Part shown: positions 52,984 through 62,191 of the stretch, in pieces
Position numbering within the stretch: position 1 is the stretch's first letter
Layout: each line of letters opens with the position of its first letter
Source: Pseudomonas sp. ABC1
Lineage (GTDB): Bacteria; Pseudomonadota; Gammaproteobacteria; Pseudomonadales; Pseudomonadaceae
Assembly: GCF_013395055.1 (NCBI RefSeq)
Contig: NZ_CP058349.1
Location: 3,099,501 to 3,163,500 of the forward strand
Length of the DNA stretch: 64,000 bases
Reading direction: 5' to 3'
The notes under the pieces: generated by a model
Database searches by the model: none
Seen by the model: the letters and a program-made list of their open reading frames with translations, nothing else
Told to the model about the DNA's origin: nothing
Translations under genes and position numbers: made by a program

Positions 52984-53880
52984 GTGAACAGCGTCATGCA
53001 GGCAGAGAGTCACGTTCAGGCGGCAATCGCGAGGATCTTCTCCTCTGCCGTCTTTCGGGAACTCGTAAGAGACGGTCGCTCGTCCCTTTTTGCGCGGCTG
53101 GTGCATGAGATCTATCGCGAAGCAAGCACCTGCCCATGGAGTGTCGGAAGATTCTTTGATGAGTGTTTCAATTTTTTGAAACGCTCAGACCTCCGGAACG
53201 AATATGCTTATAAATCAGCTATCATTCAGAAAATCTTGCTGGGCTCTCACTCCCTCAATACAGCTTCTATCGTTGATGAATTTAGAGTAGGTGGGAATAA
53301 GGCTGATCTCGTGATGCTTAATGGAACCTCAAATGCGTTTGAGATTAAGTCTGAGAGAGATCGTCTTGATAGATTGTGTGCACAAGTCTCATCGTACAGT
53401 GAAGTGTTTGCAGAAGTCACGGTGCTTTGTGCTGAAAAGCACTTGAGGGCAGTCCAAGATACTGTGCCAGACTTTGTCGGGGTGTCGGTCCTCACTGAGC
53501 GTTTTCAAATCTCAAAAGTTCGGAAAGGAGTGAACGATCCTGAACGGACTAATTCTGTCTCTATATTCAATAGCATTACAAAAAAAGAGGCGGCTGTGAT
53601 TCTAAAGCGTTTAGGTGTCGCTGTGCCAGATCTACCTAATACCCTAATGCATCACGCGCTGGAGTTAGAGTTCTCTAGGCTACCTTCGGCACAGGTGCAT
53701 GATGAAATGGTTAAAGTTCTAAAGATAACTAGAAGCTTGTCTGAGATGTCTGAGTCCTTGCAGGAAGTACCCCGGTCATTGAGTGTTTTTGCACTGACCG
53801 TTCCGATGAAAAAACGCGGAAAGGAAAATCTGCTCGGAGCATTGGATACACCTCTAATGGATGCATTGAAATGGGGATGA
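52984..53880 (+). CDS. sce7726-type protein with PD-(D/E)XK nuclease-like core
   Basis: A 298-aa protein, first of three tightly spaced + strand genes. After a helical N-terminus it shows the PD-(D/E)XK pattern: Glu73 in RNEYAYK, then Asp108 in KADLVML and Glu120-x-Lys122 in NAFEIKSERDR. This fits the family named after Sorangium cellulosum sce7726 (from memory), usually found beside sce7725-type genes. The gene is much AT-richer than the chromosome. The GTG at 52984 is used, and ATG at 52996 is possible. A TATAAT at 52907-52912 may be its promoter. Nuclease activity is inferred. Confidence 0.72.
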   Translation: MNSVMQAESHVQAAIARIFSSAVFRELVRDGRSSLFARLVHEIYREASTCPWSVGRFFDECFNFLKRSDLRNEYAYKSAIIQKILLGSHSLNTASIVDEFRVGGNKADLVMLNGTSNAFEIKSERDRLDRLCAQVSSYSEVFAEVTVLCAEKHLRAVQDTVPDFVGVSVLTERFQISKVRKGVNDPERTNSVSIFNSITKKEAAVILKRLGVAVPDLPNTLMHHALELEFSRLPSAQVHDEMVKVLKITRSLSEMSESLQEVPRSLSVFALTVPMKKRGKENLLGALDTPLMDALKWG

Positions 53881-53887
53881 ATGGAGC

Positions 53888-54823
53888 ATGTACTACCCTT
53901 ATTTTCGTGGTAAGCAGTATGATCTAATTGCAATTCGTGAGTGTGCAGATATTATGGCCGGGCGTGGGTTTGTCCCAATCCTCGAGCCAGTTAAAGAGTC
54001 GCTGAGTGGTGTTGTTCGTACTGTTGATGCAGTAATTGATGCTGGTGGTTGCATTGTATTGGTCGTTAATCCTCAGTACGGTGAGCTTTCAAGGGATTCT
54101 TCTTCTATCCTCGAGTTATTAGAAGACTCGTATGAGCAGAGCAGTGCTGTGTTTGCTGGTATATTGCTCAGCGAAAGCACGGATTTGGAAGAGATTAGAG
54201 AGCTCTTGGAAACCCTCGATGGGCGGAGGGTTCTTTTTATCCATGCTGGATTCCGTGATGGTGCAGACCTCCTAAATCTGATTTCCACTGATGACGATGT
54301 AGCTCATGTATTTCTTGAAAAAACTAACCGTAGATATCAAAGAAGCTTCAATGAATTTGAGCGGATCATAGTCAAAGATGGGTTCGAGAAACGCGCAAAT
54401 CGTCTGCATCCAGAAGTAGAGTTTTTTTCTGATCTCCATACAACCTTCATGGAAGATGGCGCAGATGGCTTTGGCGACTTTCTGATGGTTGGTGATGAGT
54501 ATTCAGAAGGTGGTGGCCCCGCTTACGCTGTCGCAATCCATCTAACCTTTATTGATGATGATCAAGGTGATGATATGTTTATCCATCACTTTAAATCTGA
54601 TAGATTTGAGACTCCGACAGATCCCGCCGGAAAGTTTGCAGAGGCTGTAAGGAAGCTTGTTGCTGAAGCTACCAGTCCAGATACCAAGATAGATAGAACG
54701 AGGGCGGTGCAAGAGTTCATTGACTTGCATAAGCGTGGCCATTTCCCAGGGCTAGGCTACATCAAGAAATTGTCCATGCAGCATCATATAGAAGTAATGG
54801 CTAATTATTTTCACGGAAGATAA
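53888..54823 (+). CDS. sce7725-family protein
   Basis: A 311-aa soluble protein starting MYYPYFRGKQYDLIAIRECA, typical of the sce7725 family (distantly related to phage 'beta protein' family members). Alternating hydrophobic strands and helices (FVPILEPVKES, CIVLVVNPQYGEL, RVLFIHAGF) suggest a TIM-barrel-like fold. No catalytic motif is obvious to me. The gene starts 7 bp after the nuclease-like gene and ends 3 bp before the RES-domain gene, so the three are almost certainly one operon. AT-rich composition marks it as imported. Confidence 0.7.
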   Translation: MYYPYFRGKQYDLIAIRECADIMAGRGFVPILEPVKESLSGVVRTVDAVIDAGGCIVLVVNPQYGELSRDSSSILELLEDSYEQSSAVFAGILLSESTDLEEIRELLETLDGRRVLFIHAGFRDGADLLNLISTDDDVAHVFLEKTNRRYQRSFNEFERIIVKDGFEKRANRLHPEVEFFSDLHTTFMEDGADGFGDFLMVGDEYSEGGGPAYAVAIHLTFIDDDQGDDMFIHHFKSDRFETPTDPAGKFAEAVRKLVAEATSPDTKIDRTRAVQEFIDLHKRGHFPGLGYIKKLSMQHHIEVMANYFHGR

Positions 54824-54826
54824 TAT

Positions 54827-55849
54827 ATGTACTGCTGCCCGGTCTGTTTTGGTGACTCGCATCTCAGGCGGAACGTGTTCTCAGAAATTTCAAGACGTTC
54901 AGGAGACTGCAGCTACTGCCTATCCGTAAATCAGCCGTTGCTTGAGCCTCTGGAGTTAAGAGAACATTTCGAATTACTCAGAGGGGTCTACGTCACCGAC
55001 CCCGCAGGTTCAGGGTTGGTTGATCTTTTAAAAAATGACTGGGGGCTATTCTCCCATGAACGTATGGATGTCGCACATTCTAAGGAGCTGTTGAGCGATA
55101 TTTTAGATGATGGAGAGGTAGTCAGGCAAAGATTCAAACCGTCATCTAATCTAGCTGCTGAGAATGCGCTTCAACGCTGGAGTGATCTTCGTCAAGAGTT
55201 AATTCATCAGAACAGATATTTTCCAAAAACCGAAATCAATCTGTCGCGTCTCAGTCGCTTATTTAGTTTTTTGATTTTGCCTCAAGATGAGCTTCCGGCT
55301 CTTTGGTTCAGGGCTCGGATACAAAGTGGTGCTGACCCATTCCCTGCTAATGAGATGGGGTCTCCCCCCAAGCATTTGGCTTCTCATGGTAGGGCCAACC
55401 CTGCCGGTATACCCTACTTGTATCTAGCCTCTACTGAATTAACTGCAATTTCTGAAATAAGGCCCCACACGGGAGAGCTTGCTTGTATCGCAGCATATGA
55501 GATTCCAGTTGGGTTGAAACTTATAGATTTGAGGCATCCTCGCCTTAGCGTATCCCCATTTATATTGTCCGACGAAGCAGAGATTTCTATGCTCAGAAGC
55601 GACATAGAGTTTCTTGAGAGACTAGGTGATGAGCTAACCAGGCCCGTTCTTCCGCGATCCGCTGCATTTGAATATGTGCCTAGTCAATTTCTATGTGAGT
55701 ATGTGAAGGTTTGCGGTTTCGATGGGGTTTTATACCGAAGCTCGGTCGGGGATGGCGTTAACTTAGCTCTGTTTGATCCCCAATTGGCAAGAATCGGCCA
55801 AATAAATAGCCAGCGCGTAATTAGCGTAAGGGTGAATTTTGGTAAGTAA
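54827..55849 (+). CDS. Zinc-ribbon/HEPN-like/RES-domain protein (putative NAD+ phosphorylase)
   Basis: A 340-aa protein with three parts. The N-terminal zinc ribbon has Cys4/Cys7 and Cys28/Cys31. A helical middle (about 40-150) contains RQELIH, an R-x4-H motif as in HEPN domains. The C-terminal RES domain (about 155-340) shows WFRAR, RANPAGIPYLYLA and TAISEIR. RES toxins such as MbcT and ParT destroy NAD+ or modify proteins with ADP-ribose. No separate Xre-type antitoxin is adjacent, so control may come from the two upstream partners. GGAAG lies 8 nt before the ATG. Confidence 0.78.
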   Translation: MYCCPVCFGDSHLRRNVFSEISRRSGDCSYCLSVNQPLLEPLELREHFELLRGVYVTDPAGSGLVDLLKNDWGLFSHERMDVAHSKELLSDILDDGEVVRQRFKPSSNLAAENALQRWSDLRQELIHQNRYFPKTEINLSRLSRLFSFLILPQDELPALWFRARIQSGADPFPANEMGSPPKHLASHGRANPAGIPYLYLASTELTAISEIRPHTGELACIAAYEIPVGLKLIDLRHPRLSVSPFILSDEAEISMLRSDIEFLERLGDELTRPVLPRSAAFEYVPSQFLCEYVKVCGFDGVLYRSSVGDGVNLALFDPQLARIGQINSQRVISVRVNFGK

Positions 55850-55891
55850 TTTTGTGAGGCTTTTGAATTTTGGAGGGGGAGATTAAATATC

Positions 55892-56092
55892 TCATTTATC
55901 GCGGTCGCGATCATTGGTTTGGTTGCGGCCTTTTGTTGTTCTAATTGCTATAATTTGGCGAATTAGTATTTTCCACTCTTCTAAGCTTGCGCCCTCTTTT
56001 ATGAAGGCAGTAATCATGGCAGCTAGATCTCCAGGGTTGTTTTTGTAGACTTTTGCCATTGCTATCTCGTGGTCTATATCTTTTTCTGCCAT
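55892..56092 (-). CDS. Small hypothetical protein next to the IS5 element
   Basis: This 66-aa frame (MAEKDIDHEIAMAKVYKNNP...) has GAGGAA 7 nt before its ATG and AT-rich codon use like the neighbouring island genes, so it may be real. It is probably helical, with charged ends. The IS5 element is inserted 12 bp upstream of its start, just before the ribosome-binding site, and must have cut off its native promoter. It is convergent with the RES-domain gene. I do not recognise the family. A small antitoxin is possible but unproven. Confidence 0.45.
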   Translation of the reverse strand: MAEKDIDHEIAMAKVYKNNPGDLAAMITAFIKEGASLEEWKILIRQIIAIRTTKGRNQTNDRDRDK

Positions 56093-56108
56093 GTTTTCCT
56101 CGATCTAG

Positions 56109-57300
56109 GGAAGGTCTGAAGTAGACCGGTATTTCCAGCCGACTTCCGCCCTTGCCGATTTTAAAAGCGGCGACTTGACCTGAAACGATCAGATCACCTG
56201 CTCATTTCGGTGTTTCTGGCCACCGCAAGCACCTCGCTGCGACCATGTCCCACATTACAGGCGCACCTCTCCTGTATTCGCCAGTAAATGTCGGCGTGCC
56301 ATCCACAGATTCGATAGCGCAAACAGCGTCACCAGTTGTGCGGTGTTCTTCACCAGCCCCCGGAAACGCACCTTGGTGTAGCCGAACTGCCGCTTGATCA
56401 CGCGAAACGGGTGCTCGACCTTGGCGCGCACTTGGGCTTTGGCCTTCTCGATCTTGCGCTTAGCCTTGTATAGCGCACTGCGCTTATTGAGCTTTTTGTA
56501 GGTGCTGCGGCGTGCCGCCACCTGCCAGATAACCTTCCGATCAGCATGCTCCGAAGGTTTCTCAACGCCGGTGTAGCCCGCATCCGCACAAACCACGTTC
56601 TCGTCGCCATGCAGCAACTTGTCGACCTGAGTAACGTCCGCAACGTTGGCCGCCGTACCCACTACGCTGTGCACCAGTCCCGATTCGTCATCCACGCCGA
56701 TATGCGCCTTCATGCCGAAGTAGTATTGGTTACCCTTCTTGGTCTGGTGCATCTCTGGGTCACGCTTGCCGTCCTTGTTCTTGGTCGAACTCGGCGCATG
56801 GATCAGCGTGGCATCGACGATGGTGCCCTGGCGCAGCGACAGACCACGGTCACCCAGATAGCCATTGATCACCGCCAGAATCCCAGCCGCCAACTCATGT
56901 TTCTCCAGCAGTCGGCGGAAGTTGAGGATGGTGGTTTCGTCCGGAATACGCTCCAGGCTCAACCCTGCGAACTGGCGCAAGATGGTCGTTTCGTACAGCG
57001 CTTCCTCCATCGCCGGATCGCTGTAGCCGAACCAGTTCTGCATCAGATGTATGCGCAGCATCGCCATCAGCGGATACGCCGGGCGACCGCCTTCACCCTT
57101 GGGGTAGTGGGGCTTGATCAGGGCAACCAAACCCTTCCACGGCACCACCTGATCCATCTCGATCAGGAACAACTCCTTGCGGGTCTTCTTGCGCTTACCG
57201 GCGTACTCGGCCTCGGCAAAGGTCATCTGCTTCATCAGGAAACTCGGGCAACGGGATCGACGTATTTCACCAGATTTGGGAAGTCTTCTTCAGGATTTCC
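56109..57300 (-). mobile_element. IS5-family insertion sequence with CTAG target duplication
   Basis: The 1192-bp element has imperfect terminal inverted repeats (left GGAAGGTCTGAAGTAGACC, right end read inward GGAAATCCTGAAGAAGACT). CTAG direct repeats flank it at 56105-56108 and 57301-57304, as expected for IS5-type targets. It encodes one intact transposase on the minus strand and may be active. Confidence 0.9.
56255..57235 (-). CDS. IS5-family transposase
   Basis: A 326-aa DDE transposase of the IS5 group. The N-terminal domain has YPLMAMLRIHLMQNWFGYSDP, the first Asp is in GTIVDATLIHAPSS, the second is in CADAGYTGVEK, and the C-terminal Glu region is KVEHPFRVIKRQFGYTKVR. It is full length and intact within inverted repeats. 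Confidence 0.93.
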   Translation of the reverse strand: MKQMTFAEAEYAGKRKKTRKELFLIEMDQVVPWKGLVALIKPHYPKGEGGRPAYPLMAMLRIHLMQNWFGYSDPAMEEALYETTILRQFAGLSLERIPDETTILNFRRLLEKHELAAGILAVINGYLGDRGLSLRQGTIVDATLIHAPSSTKNKDGKRDPEMHQTKKGNQYYFGMKAHIGVDDESGLVHSVVGTAANVADVTQVDKLLHGDENVVCADAGYTGVEKPSEHADRKVIWQVAARRSTYKKLNKRSALYKAKRKIEKAKAQVRAKVEHPFRVIKRQFGYTKVRFRGLVKNTAQLVTLFALSNLWMARRHLLANTGEVRL

Positions 57301-57406
57301 CTAGGTTTTTACGAAGAGTATTGCCGCTTCTCGGTTTCGAGAGGTAGCCTTCCTCGCGTAGGGAGGTAGCATACTGATGGCCAAGATAGGAAGACTCAGG
57401 TAACCC

Positions 57407-58170
57407 ATGATCCCCGCACTCGACCCCGCACAAATTTTGTTGTTCCAGCATTTGAACAAAACGCCTCCTAGCGCCTGGGTGGGAGCGTCGCCTCACAATT
57501 GGGCGGAATCAATACAGCTAGGACTCGGGCGTCATCATGGTTTGTCGAAGACACCGCTTTCTCGGGCGGCCTTAAGAGCACTTTGGGCGAGTCCGTCAGT
57601 TTCGGTGGAAAACTGTTTCCTCAGCACCATGGCTTGGGGGGGATGCAACGAGGTAACGGACGGAGGATTTGGGCAGTTCGCGGCGACTGCCTAGCCCTCT
57701 GTACCGCTGTACGAGCGGGTCAGCATACCCGGGCGTCAGGATTTGAAGCGTTTCTAGCGCTCAGGGGCAAGAAGCTGCTGCCTGGGGTAGGACCTTCGTA
57801 TTTTACCAAGATCTTGTTTTTTGCCTCTCCGCTTCAGGATGCATACATCTTGGATCAATGGACAGCTCGTAGTATGCATATCTTGAGTGGTCAAGGTAGG
57901 TATCCGGCTGTGCGCAAAGATTACACGTCAGCGTCCAAGGCTCTGCGCCACAACGCTCCCGGTATGCTACGACTGATTGTGGGCGACAAGGTGAGCTCTG
58001 CTGATTACTTAGATTACTGCAATCAGGTAGATACCTTGGCGATGAACTTGGGGTGGCACGCTCATCAGACTGAAGAGCGGTTGTTCAGCAGCGGGGGCAG
58101 GACGCCGCACCCATGGCGTCACCAGGTTATGACGGCGTGGACAGGGGCAGGATGGAATTTCTATCCTTGA
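57407..58170 (+). pseudogene. OGG-fold DNA glycosylase-like gene, frameshifted at a G7 tract
   Basis: The first part reads MIPALDPAQILLFQHL through STMAWGG in one frame (57407-57642). The rest reads MQRGNGRRIWAVRGD onward in another frame to 58170. The switch falls on a run of seven G (57636-57642), and eight G would join them as AWGGMQRGNGRRIW. The downstream part has a helix-hairpin-helix (LPGVGPSYFTKIL) and an Asp in YILDQWTARS, like the 8-oxoguanine glycosylase OGG-fold family seen in defence islands. The rebuilt protein is about 254 aa. It may be a pseudogene, a phase-variable gene or a sequencing error. The IS5 right end lies about 100 bp upstream. Confidence 0.65.
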
Positions 58171-58249
58171 AGGTCAGCCAGCCCTTGTAGTGGTCTACTA
58201 ATCCCGGACACCTTTTTAGGCGAGAATGATCGCCATACCGAGGTGTTCG

Positions 58250-58558
58250 ATGAACAGACAACGACGTACCTTCACTCCGAATTTCAAGCGTGAGGCTGCC
58301 AGCCTGGTGCTCGACCAAGGTTACAGTTGCCCTGAGGCTGCTAAATCCCTCGACGTGGGAGAGAGCGTTTTGCGCCGCTGGGTCGCCCAACTGCAGTCGG
58401 AGCGAGGGGGCATTACGCCCAAGGCCAAGGCGCTCACGCCGGAGCAGCAGACGATCCAGGAACTTCAGGCACGCATCCACCGCCTGGAACTTGAGAAGAA
58501 AATATTAAAGGAGGCCACTGCGCTCTTGATGGCCGAGGAACACAGGCGCAGACGTTGA
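58250..58558 (+). CDS. IS3-family transposase OrfA
   Basis: A 102-aa helix-turn-helix protein (RRTFTPNFKREAASLVLDQG, AKSLDVGESVLRRWV) with a C-terminal leucine zipper (IHRLELEKKILKEATALL), typical of IS3 OrfA. It is intact, but its partner orfB is broken, so it cannot make a working transposase. Its end overlaps orfB as usual for frameshift expression. Confidence 0.88.
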   Translation: MNRQRRTFTPNFKREAASLVLDQGYSCPEAAKSLDVGESVLRRWVAQLQSERGGITPKAKALTPEQQTIQELQARIHRLELEKKILKEATALLMAEEHRRRR

Positions 58559-59194
58559 AGTCGATTCGGCAGTTGGCAAAGCATTACCCAGTTCACCTGT
58601 TGTGCTCAGTGTTCGAAGTCCCCCGATCTTGTTATTACGCTTACCAGGCTCGGCGGCGTCGTATCGGTAATCGCCAGTTTGCCGTGGCAGCGCCGAATAC
58701 AGCTTGGTGCGGTGACATAACCTACATCTGGGCGCAGGGTGCGATGGCACTACTTGGCCGTGGTGCTGGACTTGTACAGCCGCAGGGTGGTGGGTTGGGC
58801 CATGTCTGTCCAGCCCGACGCGGAACTGGTTATCAAGGCGCTCGATAGGGCTTACGAGATGCGTGGCAGACCACTGGGCGTCCTGTTTCACAGCGACCAG
58901 GGTAGCCAATACAGCAGCCGTAGCTTCCGTCAACGGCTCTGGCGTTATCGAATGACTCAGAGCATGAGTCGACGAGGAAACTGCCATGATAACTCGCCGA
59001 TGGAGCGTCTGTTTCGTAGCCTGAAAACAGAGTGGGTGCCGGCGATGGGTTACATGACGGCTGCGTTGGCCGAGCAGGACATCGGTCGCTATCTCATGCA
59101 CTGGTACAACTGGACAAGACCACATCGGCACAACAGTTTCGTACCACCAGCGGTTGCGGAAGAAAAACTCAATCCTGTGTCCGGGAATTGTTGA
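58555..59194 (+). pseudogene. IS3-family transposase OrfB, internally deleted and frameshifted
   Basis: The start (KHYPVHLLCSVFEVPRSCYYAY) jumps straight to NTAWCGDITYIWAQG, missing roughly 80 codons of the usual N-terminal region. One extra base after WAQG then shifts the frame, and the rest (HYLAVVLDLYSRRVVGWA through the DDE glutamate region NSPMERLFRSLKTEW) reads in another frame. It cannot be functional. Confidence 0.88.
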
Positions 59195-59383
59195 CCACTA
59201 CACTCAATGTTAGCTCAGCTCCTAGTCGACCGAATATGCTGGTAAGCCTGGGCGAGTGGGGCGCTGAGCTACGGGCATATGAAGGTCGCGAAATGACCTA
59301 GCGGGTCATTATAGCCCCTTTGCTTGAGGGGAGCTGGGCGAAAGAGAAATGGGGACTAAGGCGGGGACTAAAATGGCTAAAAT

Positions 59384-59411
59384 GAAAAAGCCCATCATTT
59401 CTGATGGGCTT
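59384..59411 (-). terminator. Terminator of the tRNA gene, supplied by the island
   Basis: On the minus strand AAGCCCATCA-GAAA-TGATGGGCTT is followed by TTTT, a good intrinsic terminator 17 bp after the tRNA 3' end. It differs from the hairpin beyond the left repeat, so it came with the island. Confidence 0.85.
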
Positions 59412-59427
59412 AAATCGTTGATTTATA

Positions 59428-59504
59428 TGGTGGGCCCACACGGACTCGAACCGTGGACCAAAGGATTATGAGTCCTCTGCTCTAACCAACTGAGCTATAG
59501 GCCC
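59428..59504 (-). tRNA. tRNA with CAU anticodon, probably tRNA-Ile2 (lysidine) or elongator Met
   Basis: The 77-nt cloverleaf on the minus strand starts GGGCCTATAGCTCAG, has the anticodon loop CTCATAA (anticodon CAU), the T-arm GGTTCGAGTCC and an encoded CCA. The acceptor stem GGGCCTA pairs with TGGGCCC. The anticodon arm and following TTGGTC resemble tRNA-Ile2 more than elongator Met. Automatic annotation would call it Met. It is the island attachment site. Confidence 0.92.
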
Positions 59505-59519
59505 TCAGTGGAAGCGCGG

Positions 59520-59548
59520 ATTATAACGGCGAGTTATAGCGAGGCCAA
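59520..59548 (-). promoter_or_regulatory. Sigma-70 promoter of the tRNA gene
   Basis: On the minus strand, -35 TTGGCC (59543-59548) and a perfect -10 TATAAT (59520-59525) are separated by 17 bp. A GC-rich discriminator follows, typical of stable-RNA promoters. Transcription should start a few bases before the tRNA. Confidence 0.75.
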
Positions 59549-59562
59549 GCCGTTCGGGGTGG

Positions 59563-60063
59563 TTAATCGAGGAGAATGTAATCATTCTCGAAATGAGGAG
59601 GGCGGTGCGGGCCGGGGATCAGGTTGATGTGGCAGCCGTCGACATAATCGAGGGGGAGGCAGTCGTCGATGTCGATGATGGCGTCGGTATGGGGTTTGGC
59701 CCATGCGCTGGGGATGCGTTGTTTGCCGAGGCGTTTGGCTTCGGTGGCATCCGCGGCTACGACCAGTTGGTAGCGATGGGACTCGCCGAACGTTTCTGGC
59801 AGGTAGCCGCCCAGGTTGATCAGAAACAGCCGAGGTTCGTTCGCCGCAGGCAAACTGTCGTTGAAGTGCAGGCGGTAGCCGTCGATGCCGTCGACCTGCA
59901 TCCAGGCGTCGATATGCAGGCCCTTCGGGCTGCCGAACCATTGCTGGCGCAGTTGGGCGTGGGTGTCTCCCAGGTGGGTGCCGGTGGCGATGACGATGTC
60001 GTGCACTTCGATGCTGGCGCGTGGGTGCTTGCCGCCGAGCAGGACGATAAAGAGTTGTTTCAC
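59563..60063 (-). CDS. DUF1543 domain protein
   Basis: A 166-aa protein starting at a GTG codon (read VKQLFIVLLGGKHPRASIEVHD), matching the DUF1543 family. Motifs include WFGSPKGLHIDAWMQVDGIDGY and LFLINLGGYLP. The function is unknown. A longer in-frame start near 60213 overlaps rpoD and is unlikely. It lies between rpoD and the tRNA gene. Confidence 0.78.
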   Translation of the reverse strand: MKQLFIVLLGGKHPRASIEVHDIVIATGTHLGDTHAQLRQQWFGSPKGLHIDAWMQVDGIDGYRLHFNDSLPAANEPRLFLINLGGYLPETFGESHRYQLVVAADATEAKRLGKQRIPSAWAKPHTDAIIDIDDCLPLDYVDGCHINLIPGPHRPPHFENDYILLD

Positions 60064-60092
60064 CGTTTGGTTTTCCTTGCCTCGGATAGCAG

Positions 60093-60116
60093 AACCCCCG
60101 GCGCTGGCCGGGGGTT
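60093..60116. terminator. Hairpin after rpoD
   Basis: AACCCCCGGC-GCTG-GCCGGGGGTT, a perfect 10-bp stem 6 bp beyond the rpoD stop. There is no strong T-run, so the stem may work alone or stabilise the mRNA end. Confidence 0.65.
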
Positions 60117-60121
60117 CGGGG

Positions 60122-61972
<1,851 letters not shown>

Positions 61973-62191
61973 ATAACCCTATCCACTCATGGTTCTGGCG
62001 GGCTGAAAACAAGCCGAGGATTATACCTCAGACAGGCGCTTCTTCGCCAGTTTGGCAGGCTTGTGAATGAGGGCCTGCCCGTGTTGAAAATCGTTCTTAA
62101 ATGCTCGTTCGTGCGGGATCGGCAGGTTCTTGCGCCGATCCGGTCATGCTGCGCTGGCTATCGCCAGGTTTTCTGTCGGAGTGTTTCCGAT

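Larger units (their letters stand above)
58186..59202 (+). mobile_element. Degenerate IS3-family insertion sequence
   Basis: The ends are inverted repeats beginning TGTAGTGGTC and ending CCCGGACAC, each 26 bp with few mismatches (58186-58211 and 59177-59202). At 1017 bp it is shorter than a normal element because orfB has lost an internal segment. The flanking triplets CCT and CTC do not match, so no clear target duplication remains. Confidence 0.88.
52699..59474. mobile_element. Genomic island in the tRNA(CAU) 3' half, flanked by 48-bp direct repeats
   Basis: Identical 48-bp repeats at 52699-52746 and 59427-59474 correspond to the tRNA 3' end through the anticodon loop. The 6.7 kb between them is partly AT-rich and carries a three-gene putative defence operon, a frameshifted glycosylase gene and two insertion sequences. 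Neither end contains a recognisable integrase, so it is a passively moved or decayed island. Its right end restores the tRNA gene and supplies a new terminator. Confidence 0.88.

Noticed and set aside
57290..57496. Minus-strand frame running from the island into the IS5 end
   Set aside because: It ends inside the IS terminus, has no ribosome-binding site, and overlaps the start of the glycosylase-like gene.
59203..59383. Possible integrase remnant at the right end of the island
   Set aside because: I looked for tyrosine-recombinase motifs (R, HxxR, Y) in all frames between the IS3 end and the tRNA terminator and saw none.
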